Of a stretch of DNA of 64,000 nt, positions 35,594-48,335 are shown one piece after another. Made by a program: the position numbers and the translations under genes. How positions within the stretch are numbered: the first letter of the stretch is position 1; every line of letters starts with the position of its first letter. The stretch covers positions 186,001 through 250,000 of the forward strand of contig MEHQ01004509.1 in the NCBI GenBank assembly GCA_008828725.1. Reading direction: 5' to 3'. Origin of the DNA: Saccharina japonica. Taxonomy: Eukaryota; Sar; Phaeophyceae; Laminariales; Laminariaceae. The notes below the pieces were generated by a model, which saw only the letters and a program-made list of their open reading frames with translations, made no database searches and was not told where the DNA came from.

Positions 35594-36840
35594 CTCGATT
35601 GGTTTTTTAGCTTTTGATGTTGGATTTAGTTGATAAACCGCTATCTCGCCCAGTTGTGGGTCGTTTTCTATTCTGACCGACGTTCTGGAGATCACACGTA
35701 TATATTTTGTTTTTGGGCTCTTCGAAATAAATGTTGACTTTAGTGTAGGATGTTTACCTTGAAATTAGTGTGGGAATGATTAATCATCAAATTCGTGTGG
35801 ATTTGTGACTTGAATTTAGTGTGAGGGCGACACCGGGCGGGAGATGCGTCCGTATACGCTGTGAACCGCTTCCTTCATCCCCGAGGGAGTGTCTACGGTA
35901 GGTGCATTCTACAACTCACAGTGTTGCTCTGGCAATAGGATCGACTCAAACGTCCCTCGCCCTTCGTAGTCCGTTGAATGCCTCCCCGTGAACCATGTAA
36001 ACGCGTTGGGGATGTTTTTGAGATTGGATTAATATTTATTTTATGATTGAAAAGTCAATTTTTCCAAACGAAAACGCCACATATATTCGTAAAGAACCCA
36101 AATTATTGGAGGAGTGTTGTGACTCCCCCACATGCCGGGTTGCTGTTATGTTCGTTCTGTAATTTCTCGAAGGATGGAGCCAAAATGGCGGAAACGAAGC
36201 GCAAAGCCCAAGAATAATGGTTGCTGAATCGCGAAAAAACGTGAAGATGAAAAGCTGAAGACTTAATGTCATCAATTCTGTCCAGAAAAAACATGGACAA
36301 ACTCGACGCGCAAGCTCAACCAGAATATAACAGAGGGTGTAAGGGAAATGGAGGTTACAGATACGCCAGCCAATTGCCCGCTGATCCCCGCGGACTTTGA
36401 TCGGACTATCAAGGCGGAAGTGGGTGACCCGGTGAACTCTCACCCGTGCTTGGCGGCAGGGTTGACGGGGGCCTGCACGCAAAGCTCCAGAGCTCGGTCC
36501 TCCGCCGCATCCGCCACAGAGGGGTCGATGGGTGCAGCAGCAGAGAGAAGAGGCCCAGTGGTAAGTGGTGTGGGCAGGAATGGAGCGGGATCTGAGGCGA
36601 TGAGCGCCACATACTCAGGCAGCCATTGAACTTCAGAACGACGAAAGCTAAGGGGTCTGCTTGAGAGATGCAACACCAATCGAGAGGTGAACACTTTGAT
36701 ATATGAGTTGGGTGTTTTGGGTCTGCGTTGGTATTGTCCTGGGTTATACCAAGAAGCGCCAGGTACGATTATACAGCACACCCTGAAACGGAGTTCATTA
36801 ATACAATGAACACGAGTTTACGTAATGTCGTTCGGTTGAC
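35594..36840. other. Low-copy stretch without recognised gene
   Basis: A frame on each strand covers 36348-36629 (plus) and 36440-36781 (minus), GC-rich, with no family resemblance. Other short frames are likely chance. Confidence 0.3.
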
Positions 36841-36959
36841 GACAGGTATACTGACAGCGACTTCATGTGCTTACAATACAGGAATATTGTAGACTTCAAG
36901 CAATCTATTAGTTTTAGTCGTTTTCGGGTGTATGCACTCTAGAGTTGTACTCCGTTCGT

Positions 36960-37990
36960 CTACTACACGGGTACCCGATGAGATGTGCCTGGACCCGTCA
37001 CGACCCGTTCGGGTTAGGGTAGGACCTATTACCCGCCGTTATTTGGATCCGAGTACCCGGATATCCGGGTACCCGCGGTGATACATCTCTCACGATACCT
37101 CCCAGAATCATTCAAAGCGATCTCATAAAAAGCTGTTAAGAGTCTCCAACACGTACACCCACCTCTGGGAGGTATGGTGAGGGATATCGCACCGGGGGCT
37201 GGTAAATCATCGGGTGCCCGGGTCCCCGAGTCCAAGTACACCTTTATGTGTTGGAAACCCTGGCCGCTTTTTCTTAAATATTTCACAGGGTTGAGGTTTC
37301 TACATTTTTTCTCCTGGAGTCTACAGTGACGGATATCAAACAGGGGAAACATACGTAAGGGGTCCATATATCCGGCGGGACATACGCCCTACCGGTGCAC
37401 TTGTACAGCACAGGACACCTACTATGAACACGAGCAATATCAGAAACGAAGGCTAGGATTTGCAAGAAAATAGGAAATTCGGGAGTCGTTATACTGAAGT
37501 TAGTGTAGCACCCATTCTCAAATAAGAAATTCAGCCTACAGATTTTTGTATGTTTCTTCTTAGGTGTCTCGTACTGTCGGACGCATTGGTATCGTACCCA
37601 TAATACTTCCCAGTTAGCATTTAATACGCCCAAGAAACACGATATATTTCATGACGTGAAACTTATAACGAAATGATGATTTTCGGGAGGACAGGAGAGA
37701 GCCGCACACAAAGATCGTGCTATCATCGCCACAAGATCCAAACCCAATATTGTATGGTATTTCACAACAGCTCTTTTTTGTGCGCATATCCTCTTTCGTG
37801 CCCGAAACCATTTTTATATTGTGTCCGGGTATCCAGGTACCCGGGTACCGCAGTATCCGGATACGCATTCCTGAAAAAAGGGGGGAACCCGGCCACGGGT
37901 GCGGGCAATATATCTGAAAACGTCTGGGTACGCGTTTGGAACGAGTACCCGACGGGGTATAACGCTAATTAATGTGCGCGCACCTGGCAA
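36960..37990. repeat. Element with inverted GGGTACCCG-rich ends
   Basis: 36970-37090 and 37820-37960 both carry many GGGTACCCG/GGATATCCGGGTACCCG motifs in mutually inverted arrangement around a unique centre. This resembles the subterminal repeats of hAT elements. I could not define exact ends or a target duplication. Confidence 0.4.
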
Positions 37991-38640
37991 CATGGATACG
38001 TTCCTGGTATGGTTTGGTTTCAAGGCGTACGGGATTGCATAGCATAGCTCAGCAGTACATTTCCCTCGCGTGCTGGTACTGTGATGCACGTGTTCTTGTG
38101 TCCATGTTTGTTTTGTTCCATCAGTTCGCTTCCTGTCTATTGTGAATTGGTTTACGACTACAGGCTTTCAGGGAAATTGCCTTATACTGCAATCAAGATA
38201 ACACAACCCCTCCGACGAATTTCGAAGCTAATTTGCTAGACAATGGCGGGGTCTTTCCAAGGCCTCCATTCTGGTTTCATGTTCTCCCATCATTGTTTTG
38301 TAAATAATAGGCTCGGAAATTCATCCCAGGGAGCTGTTAGCTGACGTGTTACACAGGAGCGAAATGTGGGAACATCGCCACCATTCTTCTAGGATCACAA
38401 TGGGTTCTCATCTGGAGCGTCCAATCGCACCAAGATCTTCAAAAGCAAGACAGTAAGTGCTTCCCTGTTCGCCGCTGATACCGCCGGGTGTTTCAAATTG
38501 AAAAATGGCTACAAGCTATTATAGAAGCACAAATTGTTTTTCGTTATTGATGATATCGTACACACGCCCCAAGATCGAATGGCATGCCAGCGAGATCCTC
38601 CTTCGGCTCTCAAAATTAACCGGCAGTGAGTGGAACGCGC
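37991..38640. other. No recognisable feature
   Basis: Short frames only, and no repeat shared with the rest of the window was noticed. Confidence 0.3.
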
Positions 38641-39160
38641 ATACAGGCACGGCGCGTGCGAGGGTTCGACTATGCAGCATCGAGGCTCACGGAGTTTGGT
38701 ACGGCATTACGTTTTGTACGCTTAGATCAGACGCGCCGCGCCGCCGTTGCGCAGATGCGTCGGGGTGCTCTATAGTACTAAATAGTAAAGAGGTAAATGA
38801 GCCAAGGCGACCTCATACTTGCACAAGACCGTGTGCGGGTTAGAAAAAAAAATAACGAAAATCATTAACCAAATCTCGGCGCGCCAAAAACGACCTCAAC
38901 ATCCAAAGCAGCCCACCAACCTCGACGACATCGAGACGGCGTTCGACGAAACACGTCCTCCCACGCGTTAGTGCATACGCGCCCGCTTCCATAGGTCCCG
39001 GTTTGGTTGGAATCGGTCTCGTACATACCGCTCTCGCAACCAGTAAAAACCCCGAATATTACACCTTCATACACAGTACACAGCAGTCAGACAGACCGAT
39101 TAGAAAAGGGAAGCCTGTACGCAATCCGGTATCGAGAGGCACAGAACGGCTTCAATAAAA
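38640..39160 (+). repeat. Dispersed repeat F, copy 3
   Basis: Close relative of 12170-12720 along its length (GCGCATACAGGCACGGCGCGTG start; TCTCGCAACCAGTAAAAACC and CAGTACACAGCAG in the second half). Confidence 0.6.
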
Positions 39161-40440
39161 CTAGGATGTACGTCAATAATCAAAAGAGAGGGAAACATCA
39201 ATCAGCTCTACCGGCGGAAACACAACGAAAAGCAGCGGAAACAACGCAAACACCAAAGGTGGAACATTTGCAGACCGGCAGACCAGGAAAATGGGCGGAG
39301 TGTTTTTCCATCTCCGATACAACCGCCTCCCCTTCCGGCAGTGTTCTCCCGTCTCTACGTGTCATTATTGTGGCCACGATACATACTCGCACGGGCACAA
39401 TGGGCGCAGTGGTGGTGGAAGACACAAACCCCAAGTCCGCAACATGTCACAGGAGATGCGCAGGGAGGCAGACTTTCCGTAACGGTCGAGCAATCGTTAC
39501 ATCCGCTGCGCCTGTGCAGATTGCACCCTTGGGCAAACATCAAGAAGGATGTGGGGGTGTTAATGTGATTTTGATCGTCACTTTATCTTCAGCTCAACTC
39601 GTGGAAGTTTTTTTTAATACAGGTGTCGTCCCTTTCACGGGTGTCGTTCCTTCTCCCCGCCGGGGCCTACCTTCGGTTTTATCTCGAACAAGATTCAACA
39701 TTCGCACTGGTCTTCGACTTTCATCGAGTTTTGCGTAGAACTCGCCCTCTTTCACTTTCAGCGGCGGAGGAAGAAGCCTACGAGTAAGCTAAATGTGTCT
39801 TCTTGTGTTACATTATGTCTCAAGGAAGGGCATATTTTTGGCTGTGTTGCTTCTTATGTATTGCCCAGCGTCAATGGATATTGCCAGGTACATTATATAC
39901 CATACTACCGGGAACACAAAGCGAAGAAGTCCAAGGTATCCAACGCATAAAATCTTGTTGGATTTGAGGAAAACTTCGAAGAGTTATAGTGTTGAGAACC
40001 AGCACCACACGTAGCTTTGGTTCTCCAAAACGTCGCAAACATATACAAAATATATATCCTTGCAAAATAAAGGGGGTTCCCAAAAATCGCGCGGGCTTCG
40101 CCGCCCGCGTAATTTAATTCCATTAAACCTGTCCCGGTGCATAAAACAAATGCCAAGATACTGTGTCCTCGTACATTGGGGCCGGTGTACGTACTTCGTA
40201 CGGGTACGACTTGTTTACCCACTAATAATAGGAGCATTGTTTTACAGAGGACTTCCTGTGAATTTCCTGACGGGAAGTGAAAAAAACAGCAAACTATTCG
40301 CCGGGCAAATAACTACGCGACAGCACTATGAGTACCTGATAGACCTGTGATTTAATACACGAGTTGTTCCGTGTCCCCACAGACCGCAGATACACTCCTT
40401 CGGCTTGAGCTGCCGTCGAAGAAGTCGATTGAGTACTGCC
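39161..40440. other. Long overlapping frames, no family recognised
   Basis: A 243-codon plus-strand frame (39007-39738) starts inside repeat F and runs on. Two more frames overlap it on the plus strand and two on the minus strand. No domain is recognised; extension out of a repeat argues against a real gene. GCGCGGGCTTCGCCGCCCGCG at 40089 is a short hairpin. Confidence 0.3.
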
Positions 40441-40444
40441 TGCT

Positions 40445-40620
40445 CTGCTGCAGTACAGCAGTACATCATGAGGAGCTCTGCCTGATGCTGGTAGTCTGTA
40501 CGATGGTGCCTCTCTATACGCTCACAAAATGGCAGTTGTACAGCAGCAGTACATCATGAGCTCTTCTATCTGATAGTCCGTATGCTGGTGTCTCTCCCTG
40601 GAGCCGTACATTTGCTGGCC
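40445..40620 (+). repeat. Tandem duplication of an ACAGCAGTACATCATGAG unit
   Basis: Two units of about 90 bp (starting near 40458 and 40543) share CAGCAGTACATCATGAG, CTGATrnTrGTCyGTA and GGTGyCTCTC. Confidence 0.6.
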
Positions 40621-41289
40621 GTCGAGCAACTGCGCTATGGTAGTTGCACACCAAAACTCCCGCTGCTTCCGCCCGTTGCTGCTGCTGCATGTATGTAGCT
40701 CCCATGGCTTAGGCATGCGCTATCGCAGTAGTTATTATTGATAATAGTTGATCGTGTGCTACTGATATACGAAGTACATATCAATCATCAGCTCTGTCTG
40801 ATGACCTGCAGGCGTGGTGCTGTCAGCAAAACGAAAAAGCCAAAAGGTAATAGGGGCCCTTTGTCACGAATAAGAGCTGTTATACGGTCCGCTCGTAACG
40901 ACCGACTCCGGTTTACGTAAATGTCATGTTATCGATGATAAACCTCATCGTAACGCTTTAACGCTTATCGAAGGACGTTTCACTTGTGCACTCACTCGCA
41001 AGAGTATGATTACTATCCGCAGGCCTTTCTTCCCCCTCACCGAACATCGTGTCTTTTGTGGGTGGATATCTTGTGCAAGCTAAAGAGGATGCGAGGTCGA
41101 CCCTACAGTATCCTCTAATCATGTCTGTCCTCCCGATCAACACGTCGCGCGCTGTTCACCCCATTTTGATGCCGTGTTCACATGATAACCTTGGGTTAGG
41201 TGGTACCCGCCACGGCCATGGTAGCCCTAACGCGCCCGCGGTGAGCATCGATTTACCACTGCCCAGCCTTTCACGAAGGTTTTTCCGCG

Positions 41290-41870
41290 TACACTCCGCA
41301 GTAGAGGTGTTGTACTGTAAGTTTGGGGTGATACAATGGACAGGAAATAGTTATCCAACCCCAGCCAAATGGTCAACGCATAGTTCAAGAGCCCAAGAGA
41401 GTATGGGTAGGACCACTGGCTGGGGCAGGAGGCCTCAACTAATCTAATACTTACTTTAAATGATCGTTGAAAGCGTACAAGAATACTACAGTAAAATCGG
41501 GAGTCAACCAAATGGAACCACGTGATCGTAGGGATGTGGTTCCACTAGTAGAAACCGAAACTACTGGGTCATGATGTGGCACACGAGATCATGCGCTTCC
41601 AATATGACCAAAAGCCAAACCATCGAGGCTTTTGATAAACAGTTCTGACCATCACACCCTCCCAGCTGGCAGGCAATTAACAGTAGTTTCTGCGTTTGTA
41701 GTCTTTGACGGCCGCGATCGCCACCACGCTGAGTATGCACTCAGCACGGGGGTGGTTTATCCCGGGCGAGGTCCCCGTACTTCGGGGCAGGAGGCCTCAA
41801 CTAATCTAATACTTACATTAAATGACCGTTGAAAGCGTACAAGAATACTACAGTACCAGCTGGTGGTCTC
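41290..41870 (+). repeat. Direct duplicate GCAGGAGGCCTCAACTAATC units
   Basis: 41430-41497 and 41787-41855 are near-identical (TAATACTTAC, GTTGAAAGCGTACAAGAATA, CTACAGTA). An inverted partial copy lies at 31130-31190 within copy B. Confidence 0.6.
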
Positions 41871-42059
41871 GATCGTAGACCAGAGATTCGCTGGCGTTGA
41901 TGTCGTACAGCCGCCCCGGTTGTTGAGGCGGCACCTGGCGATGAACCGGATGTGATTGATTCGCTCCGGCGGCAACAACGCGGACTACCGGCGAGAGTGA
42001 CCGCAATAGGCGCAAAATAGCAATTATACGAAGTATATTGTTACAGGTGGGCTCCGTTT

Positions 42060-42540
42060 GAAAAAACACCGGTTCACCGGTAGTGGCCGTAAAACTGCCT
42101 GCTCAGGCAAACTTCTCAGACGCGCCCGCAAAACGTATGCTGTTTCTACTGAGGTAGCGTTTTGTCACGAAACCCTAAGGTATTTGTTCCGGACGATGAG
42201 CATATTCTTGGCTTCGACTAACGGCGGCCAGCACCCCGACCCGGACCTGTAACCCTAACCCTAACCCTAACCCTAACAATAGGCATGCCTGCTTGGTGTG
42301 CAACTTCGTCATTGTGCTTGGAAAGGATATATTTTCAACGCAGGCAAAATTAGGGAAGTGTGCCCGCGCGGGCAGTTTTACACGAGCTCGTTCACTGGCG
42401 GTGACTGTATTGGGGACCAGAAAACCCTCAGGCGTCTGCGAGTGACGTACGATGAATTTTGACAAACGGGAGCGATTCGTCCCGGTTAGACCGGTTACCC
42501 AATAACCGTCGGTTGAACCGGCTTGACCGGGTGACCTCCA
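42060..42540. repeat. CCGGT-rich stretch with interstitial telomere repeat
   Basis: Inverted ACCGGT/AACCGG motifs lie at 42067-42085 and 42480-42530, and a clean (CCCTAA)4 tract at 42251-42277. It may be another worn hAT-type element, but no target duplication was found. Confidence 0.4.
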
Positions 42541-43329
42541 TGGCAGGAAACGCTTGCATTTGAATATACAGCATATGTATAGATGCCATTCATTGCAAGC
42601 AGTGCTCAGCTGGCAGTGCGATATACGATCACACATATCATATGATACATTGGTGTTTTGAGTATACCAGTTTACAGCTAAAATATAATCTTCATCGCAG
42701 TAAATAGCCCTACGGATAATACTACCTGACTTGGTGGATGGCGAGTTCTGTGCTTTTCCTTGGGTATCTCTGGTGGTCTTTCTTTTGTTTTTATTTTTGC
42801 TTGGTGTATTGCCTGTCGCAGCTTCTCCAGGGGTGCGACAGCGTTGCTACAGCTCGCATTATTTTAATTATGTATTTGTCTGTTTTGCCGTGGTCACTTT
42901 TTGCCTTTGTTTTGCTGTCCTTCCGTATTTATCTTCGTACACGTAGGTGTTATCGTTGATTGCTTAGCTACGTATGATACGTATTCATTTTGTTTTTTAT
43001 CTCCACCTCTCTTTCCTTGACATTCGTGTGTGGCGCGAAAACGAAACGGAACGGAGTAGGAAGCGCCACGTATCCGTTGTATGAGTGGCGCCCAACGGAA
43101 TGGAGACGGGTGTGGGGGGCGTTCGTAGGGTGGACGAAAGCATGAAGGTGGCGGCAGACAGAGTAGCAAGTAGCAAGCTACCAGACCGGACTAGCTGGTA
43201 GAACCTGTCTGTACTACGGGTATAAACCTGCCTCGGCTGCCTGGAAGGTGCTTTTGGTGTGCCCCGGTTGCCTGTCCTTTCCTGTCGTTCATAGTTTTGC
43301 TCTTTTCACGCTGTTTTTCATTCCATTTT

Positions 43330-43680
43330 GAACCGGTCGCCCCGGTAGACTACAGTAGTGGTCAGCTTCAAAGACTACTGGCCTTGGTACCCAAGTTCGA
43401 ATCCCACCGTGGTGAGATTTTTACTTCACTTGAAAAAATGAAAAACAATTAATAGCTGAGAGCGCCTTCGTTGCGTGGGTAGGCGGAATCCGACGCAAGT
43501 CGACGAGGGAAGAGAGTGCTGGAATCTTCTCGCGATAAAAATGCAAGGCACGTGCCGTAGTGGGGAGGTACTGTAGGAGAAGAGCCTACTTTGTGATCCC
43601 GGATCTGAGTTACGACTAAAGAGGGAGAGAGAAAAGAAGGGCGAAGATGATAAATGGGATGGACCAAAAAAACAAAGTCG
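43330..43680 (+). mobile_element. tRNA-derived SINE, full copy S2
   Basis: 351 bp. The head carries CCCCGGTAGACTACAGTAGTGG and the B-box-like AGTTCGAATCC. The body is shared with S1 and S3, and the tail ends ATGGACCAAAAAAACAAAG. It interrupts the left arm of a large palindrome; the right arm (about 45420-45465) is the uninterrupted site. Confidence 0.78.
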
Positions 43681-43985
43681 TTTCATTTCGCTTCATTTAA
43701 TTTTGTTTGTCTGTCGCATCTCCTCTGGGAGGAGCACAGAAGCACGAAACTTTCTTTCTTTTTATGTTGCCATGCTTTTGTTTGGTAGTTTGATTGTTTG
43801 TTGGTTTGTTGTTTTTCTTTATTATTATAATTTCTTTTTTTATTCTTCATGTTTTTCTTTTTTTCGTTTTTACTGTTTTTCTCTTTGATGCACCTGGATT
43901 GCTAACAGAGCAGGTCTTGCCTGTCTGTCGTATATGGCATTGCATTGTCTGCTCTGCTTACTGCACTGTGTGTGTTCTTCTCATT

Positions 43986-45047
43986 AGAGTGTTTTCGATA
44001 GAAGTAAATAAATAAAATACTTTCCTTCCGCTAAAACAAGTGAATTCCCTTCCCTTCACGATTTCGGTGTGTTTGCGATAGAAGTAAACCCAATCCTGCA
44101 GGCGACGCCTCCGAAAATACCAGGGGAAGAGGGGTGAACCAAACAAAGAACGAAAACAAAAACTAGCGTACGAGAGGAACGGCAGCCCAGCAACGGTGGG
44201 GGCGGCAGGCATAACCGCAGTGCCGCCGCTGCCACGACCGCAAGCAGCAGCAGCACAGTTGGCTGCAGCTACGTGGCGGCAGCTAACGGCAGCGTCTTCT
44301 TCAGCAACATAAACAAACAGCATCGGCAGCAGCAGCAGCAGCAGAAGCAACGGCTTCCGTTTTTGCTTTTTTCGTTTTTGCGACCGACTATTCTTCTCGT
44401 TGTGTGCTGCTCCTGCTGCTGCCCTCGACCTACACGCGACACCGCGCCGGCACGCTCAGCTCCAAGTCCGCCCGCCCGGCGCCCGATATAGACAGACCGT
44501 GGCGGCGCGCCGCCGCTGCTGCTACTGCTGTTACTGTTGCTACCGCAGTGTGGTGGAATTGAAATGATACACGACGATCTGTCATCCTGTCGAGCTCTAC
44601 AAGCAAGGCGGTACGAGTACGTGCAGCGTGTACATGTGAGTACTCGACGTCGTGTACTCGTACAAACTCGTACTCGTACGAGTCGTTCTTTCTGGACGAC
44701 GCATCCTCCACGACACCAAGCCGGCGAGAGCGTACCGTAGCGGACCGCCGGCAGTCCGCCGGCGCCCCGCTAGCAAAATCCAACACCGCTCGTCCGTGTC
44801 ATACTCTAGCTACACCTTTCAAGCCTCTGTGTGCTCCCATCGGTTGGTGTGTTGTGTTGTGGCGTTCTGCGTCGGTAGAATGCTCGGTGTGCGTAGGCCA
44901 ATGAAACTGAGAGCCAAAAGTTACCGTAACTTTTGATCAAAAACTTACTTCTCTAAAGTACTGTTTTGCCGTGTTTTCAAAAATTTACCGCAAATCTTTC
45001 CTTCATGAGAATTATTAGAGAAGTAAAAACAAAAACGCAAACGCTCT
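43986..45047 (-). mobile_element. CAG-rich TIR element, copy P2 (inverted)
   Basis: Flanked by ATT (43983-43985) and ATT (45048-45050). The left end AGAGTGTTTTCGATAGAAGT is repeated in part at about 44070 (GTGTGTTTGCGATAGAAGT); the right end reversed is AGAGCGTTTGCGTTTTTG. It shares the CAG/CTG tracts and the ATGACACGGACGAGCGGTG core with P1 in opposite orientation. Sits in the centre of a large palindrome. Confidence 0.72.
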
Positions 45048-45242
45048 ATTAAAGCTTCCTTTCTACCCGTCGACATCCAGCACACCCAGTCAGTGTCCGT
45101 GCCGATTCTTCATCTTAAAAAAGGTACCAGTTATGTGGTCACAAAACTACGACACAGATATACTACGCTCAGTGCAGTAAGCAGAGCAGACAATGAAATG
45201 CCGTATACGAGAGGTAAGACCTACCCTGCTAGCAATCCAGGT

Positions 45243-45330
45243 GCATGAAAGAGAAAAAAAGAAAAAAAGAAAAAAGAGAAAAAAGAGAAAAAACGAAAAG
45301 GAAAATAGAATTAAAACAAAATATAATAAA
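45243..45330 (+). repeat. AAAAGAGAAAAAAG purine tract
   Basis: Nearly pure A/G tract of about 65 bp at the inner edge of the right palindrome arm, followed by A-rich sequence. Confidence 0.7.
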
Positions 45331-46139
45331 GCGAATCAACAAACAATCAAACAACCAAAAAAAAACATGACAAAAAAATAAAGAACGTGTCGTGCTTCTC
45401 CCACAGGAAGTGCGACAGACAATAAAATCAAATTAAAAGAAAGCAAATGAAATGGAATTAAAAACAACGCAAACAGAGCAAGACTAAGAACGACAGGAAA
45501 GGAAAGGCAACCGGAGCACACAAAAAGCACCTTCCAGGCAGCCGAGACAGATTTATATCTGTAATACGGACAGGTTCTACCACTTAGTCGGTCTGGTACC
45601 TCGCTACCCTGTCTGCCGTCTCCTTCCTGCTTTCGTCCGCCGCGGTTTCCCTACGAACCGCCTCCCCTCTCTGTCCCCATTCCCTCGGGTGCCACCCATT
45701 CCAAACTAAAAATAAAACAATGCGAGGGGCTGAAGCATCGCTGTCGTTACCCTCTGGAGAAGCTGCGACAGGCAATATACCAAGCAAACAAAATAAAATG
45801 AAAAGGAAAAGAAAGACTACCCGAAATAACCAAGTAAAATCACAGAGCTCGCCATCCACCAAGCCAAGTAGTACTCCTTCTTTATCACAGGGATGAGAAC
45901 GGGAGTAACAATGAAACTAATACGAAATGAAAAATAAACAACAGGGCCGCGTTCGTAGCAGCTACAGAGGTGCGCAGTACGGGTACAGTAGTCTAGACCG
46001 GACTTACTAGAGCAGCGTAGTATATCTGTGTCGTAGTTTTGTGACCACATCACTGGTACCTTTTCAGGATGAAGAATCGGCACGGCCAATGGGTGTGCTG
46101 CATGTCGACGGGTGGAAAGGAAGGTGGAATGTGAAGAAC

Positions 46140-47090
46140 ACACACAAACACACATAGGGCAGCCCTCCTCACAGACCATCCCGTTTATAACCTTCCAGCG
46201 TATAGCGGCGCTCTAACCACTTGCGTACAGGATATCATCTAGTAGTGCTGTATTAATCGAAATGCCGAGCAGTCGCTGGGCTCTGTGTGTTGTTCGTTGT
46301 TCGTGCCCGTCGGCACTTGTCAACACCCTGCACGATGACCAGTTGAACACTTCCCTACAGGATGCAGTCTGGTAAGAACACACACAAATATATCTAAAAA
46401 TCGTTTTTCGTCTTCGTTCGCCATCGCGTGTTGTGCGGTGTGGACACCCCATGTATCGCCGTGCCCGTCAACAGTTTGGCGGCGTGAGGTTGTCGCAGAC
46501 TTCGTGCCGAACGTTTGGAGGCTGGGCGCCAGGCTGGTTTAGAGCGCCACACCCCGAAGCGCTGGAGCTCAGCTCGATACGCAAGATAAGCTGCAAATTG
46601 GAAACGGGAGGCTGTTCGCTGCTTGATGTGCGCTTGTTATTGGGTTGCTGCTGCTCTTTCTAGCTTTTGCTTTACGGTGCGTCTGCGTGCCAACAGCTAG
46701 CGACATCATCGGCGACGCTACTGTTGTTACTCGTAGCTATGGGGTCATTCCATGGTCTCCGCCGTTGCTGCCGTGATTATTAGCTTTTATTTACTGCAAG
46801 CAGGTGCTTACTTGGTATATAGCAGGTATAAATACGTATTGCCCTCATTACTTGTGTGCTTGTGTAGATGGTCTTCATCCTTTCATTTTCTTTTTGCTTG
46901 TTTTTAGTCGCGCTCCTACACACCCCTTGTAAATATGCACATAGTATTGTTGATATGAATGGGTAAATACGCACATAGTATTGTTGGTAGGTTTGTGTGC
47001 GTACCACAGGCCCGTAAGCACTGCGAGGCGTTGCTTGAGGTGCATTGTTACGTTAGTTTACTCGATGTGAGGGTTTGCTGCTCTCCGGTA
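46140..47090. other. No recognisable gene
   Basis: Short frames only. A direct repeat ACGCACATAGTATTGTTGrTA occurs at about 46934 and 46972. Confidence 0.3.
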
Positions 47091-47700
47091 TTGTCACACA
47101 AAAGTACACCGATGCCGATACACAAACAAACGTGCAAAACATTATTTTTTCGAGCCCTCCTGGAAGCGCGGGGGGGGGGGGGGGGGTAGGTTTATGATAT
47201 CCAAATCCCTGCCCCCCCCCCTGTCTATGCCTCAATACACTCAAATGTGCATCTAATCCGCTCGGTGCAGCTGTCGGAGGCTTGCTTCGTCTTCAGGAAG
47301 AGGAAAACGGCAACAGTTTCAATCTATTCTTCATGGAAAGTAAAGTGCTCTATGCCCAAAGAGGAAACCAGCCCCAAATGAAGCATCTACTAAGGGCCAT
47401 TCTTATCGGAGCCATATATTTCCTAAATTTCCAAAATTTCCAACATTTTTTTTCGCGCAATTTTCTAGATTTCCATGTTTTCCTTTTTTTTTCCATTTAT
47501 TGGAACGTGAAGCCTTCCAAACATTTTGCCCTCTGAAGAATTTCCAATATTTCCAATATTTCCAATATTTCCAAGGTTTTGTTTTTTTTTTGGAAAAAAA
47601 TATTGGAAATTATGGAAAAAAGCTGCTCGATAAGAATGGCCCTAAGACGAATCAAAACACAAACAAAGACGCAAAACAAGTCGCCTGCGGCTAAACGTGC
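47090..47700 (-). repeat. Inverted fragment of the large repeat block (copy C)
   Basis: 47100-47175 matches the inverse of about 7230-7310, and 47275-47400 the inverse of 7650-7790 (AACGGCAACAGTTTC, GAGGAAACCAG, AAGCATCTACTA). It includes an 18-20 bp G run at 47170 followed by a C run at 47209, and AATTTCCAA/AATATTTCC repeats at 47430-47610. Confidence 0.55.
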
Positions 47701-48335
47701 GCCAAATATTTTCGCCCAGAGCCCTGAACGACATACGAGGTCGCGCCCCGGCCACCGTAGCAGTAGACGCGGGGAGTAGGATTGTAAGGTATGCGATATT
47801 ATGGGATACCAGGACGACGTAGTTGAGACTGTTTGAATACGCTTGCTGTATAACGTGTTCTCTGCAACCACGTGGTGTGCCGCTATGGCGTAGGTGAGGA
47901 GGCACCGGATATTATACACGGAGCCCACCTGGTCGTAGCAGACTCTCGAACACACACCCACACAAAGGAGCACAGTACCTGTCGTCAAAGGCTCCACACC
48001 CATGACCCACACAGAAGTGAGCCGTACCTTTCCGTCACGCTCCACTCTCACATATATACGGACAGAGCATCTTCGTATCAAAGTCCGGGTCGTATTTTAG
48101 CATCAGCGACTGATCCCGTAGGACCAGCTTCACCCCTCCAGGCACGAGGCATACTAAATAATGCCTCGATACATAATACGAAACTCCACAATATATTAAA
48201 CCCCCACATACGGGAAACCAGTATCAAGCTACCACCTACCACTAACAAATCCCCTATTCGGTGCGCGATACGATGTAGTCCCGAATAACTTATCACCAAT
48301 TGCCAGGTAAAACGGCAAGTCCAAAATTCCATCAA

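Larger units (their letters stand above)
42725..45880. repeat. Large palindrome with nested insertions
   Basis: The left arm (42725-43900) and right arm (45240-45880) are inverted copies: ACTTGGTGGATGGCGAG with CTCGCCATCCACCAAG, and GCCTCGGCTGCCTGGAAGG with CCTTCCAGGCAGCCGAG. The left arm is longer because of the SINE S2. The spacer holds element P2 and a piece of the large repeat block (45055-45220), whose inverse follows at 46010-46140. Confidence 0.65.

Noticed and set aside
39007-39738. 243-codon plus-strand frame, including a CHYCG segment in another frame
   Set aside because: It starts inside dispersed repeat F, competing frames overlap it, and the Cys/His spacing does not match a zinc knuckle.
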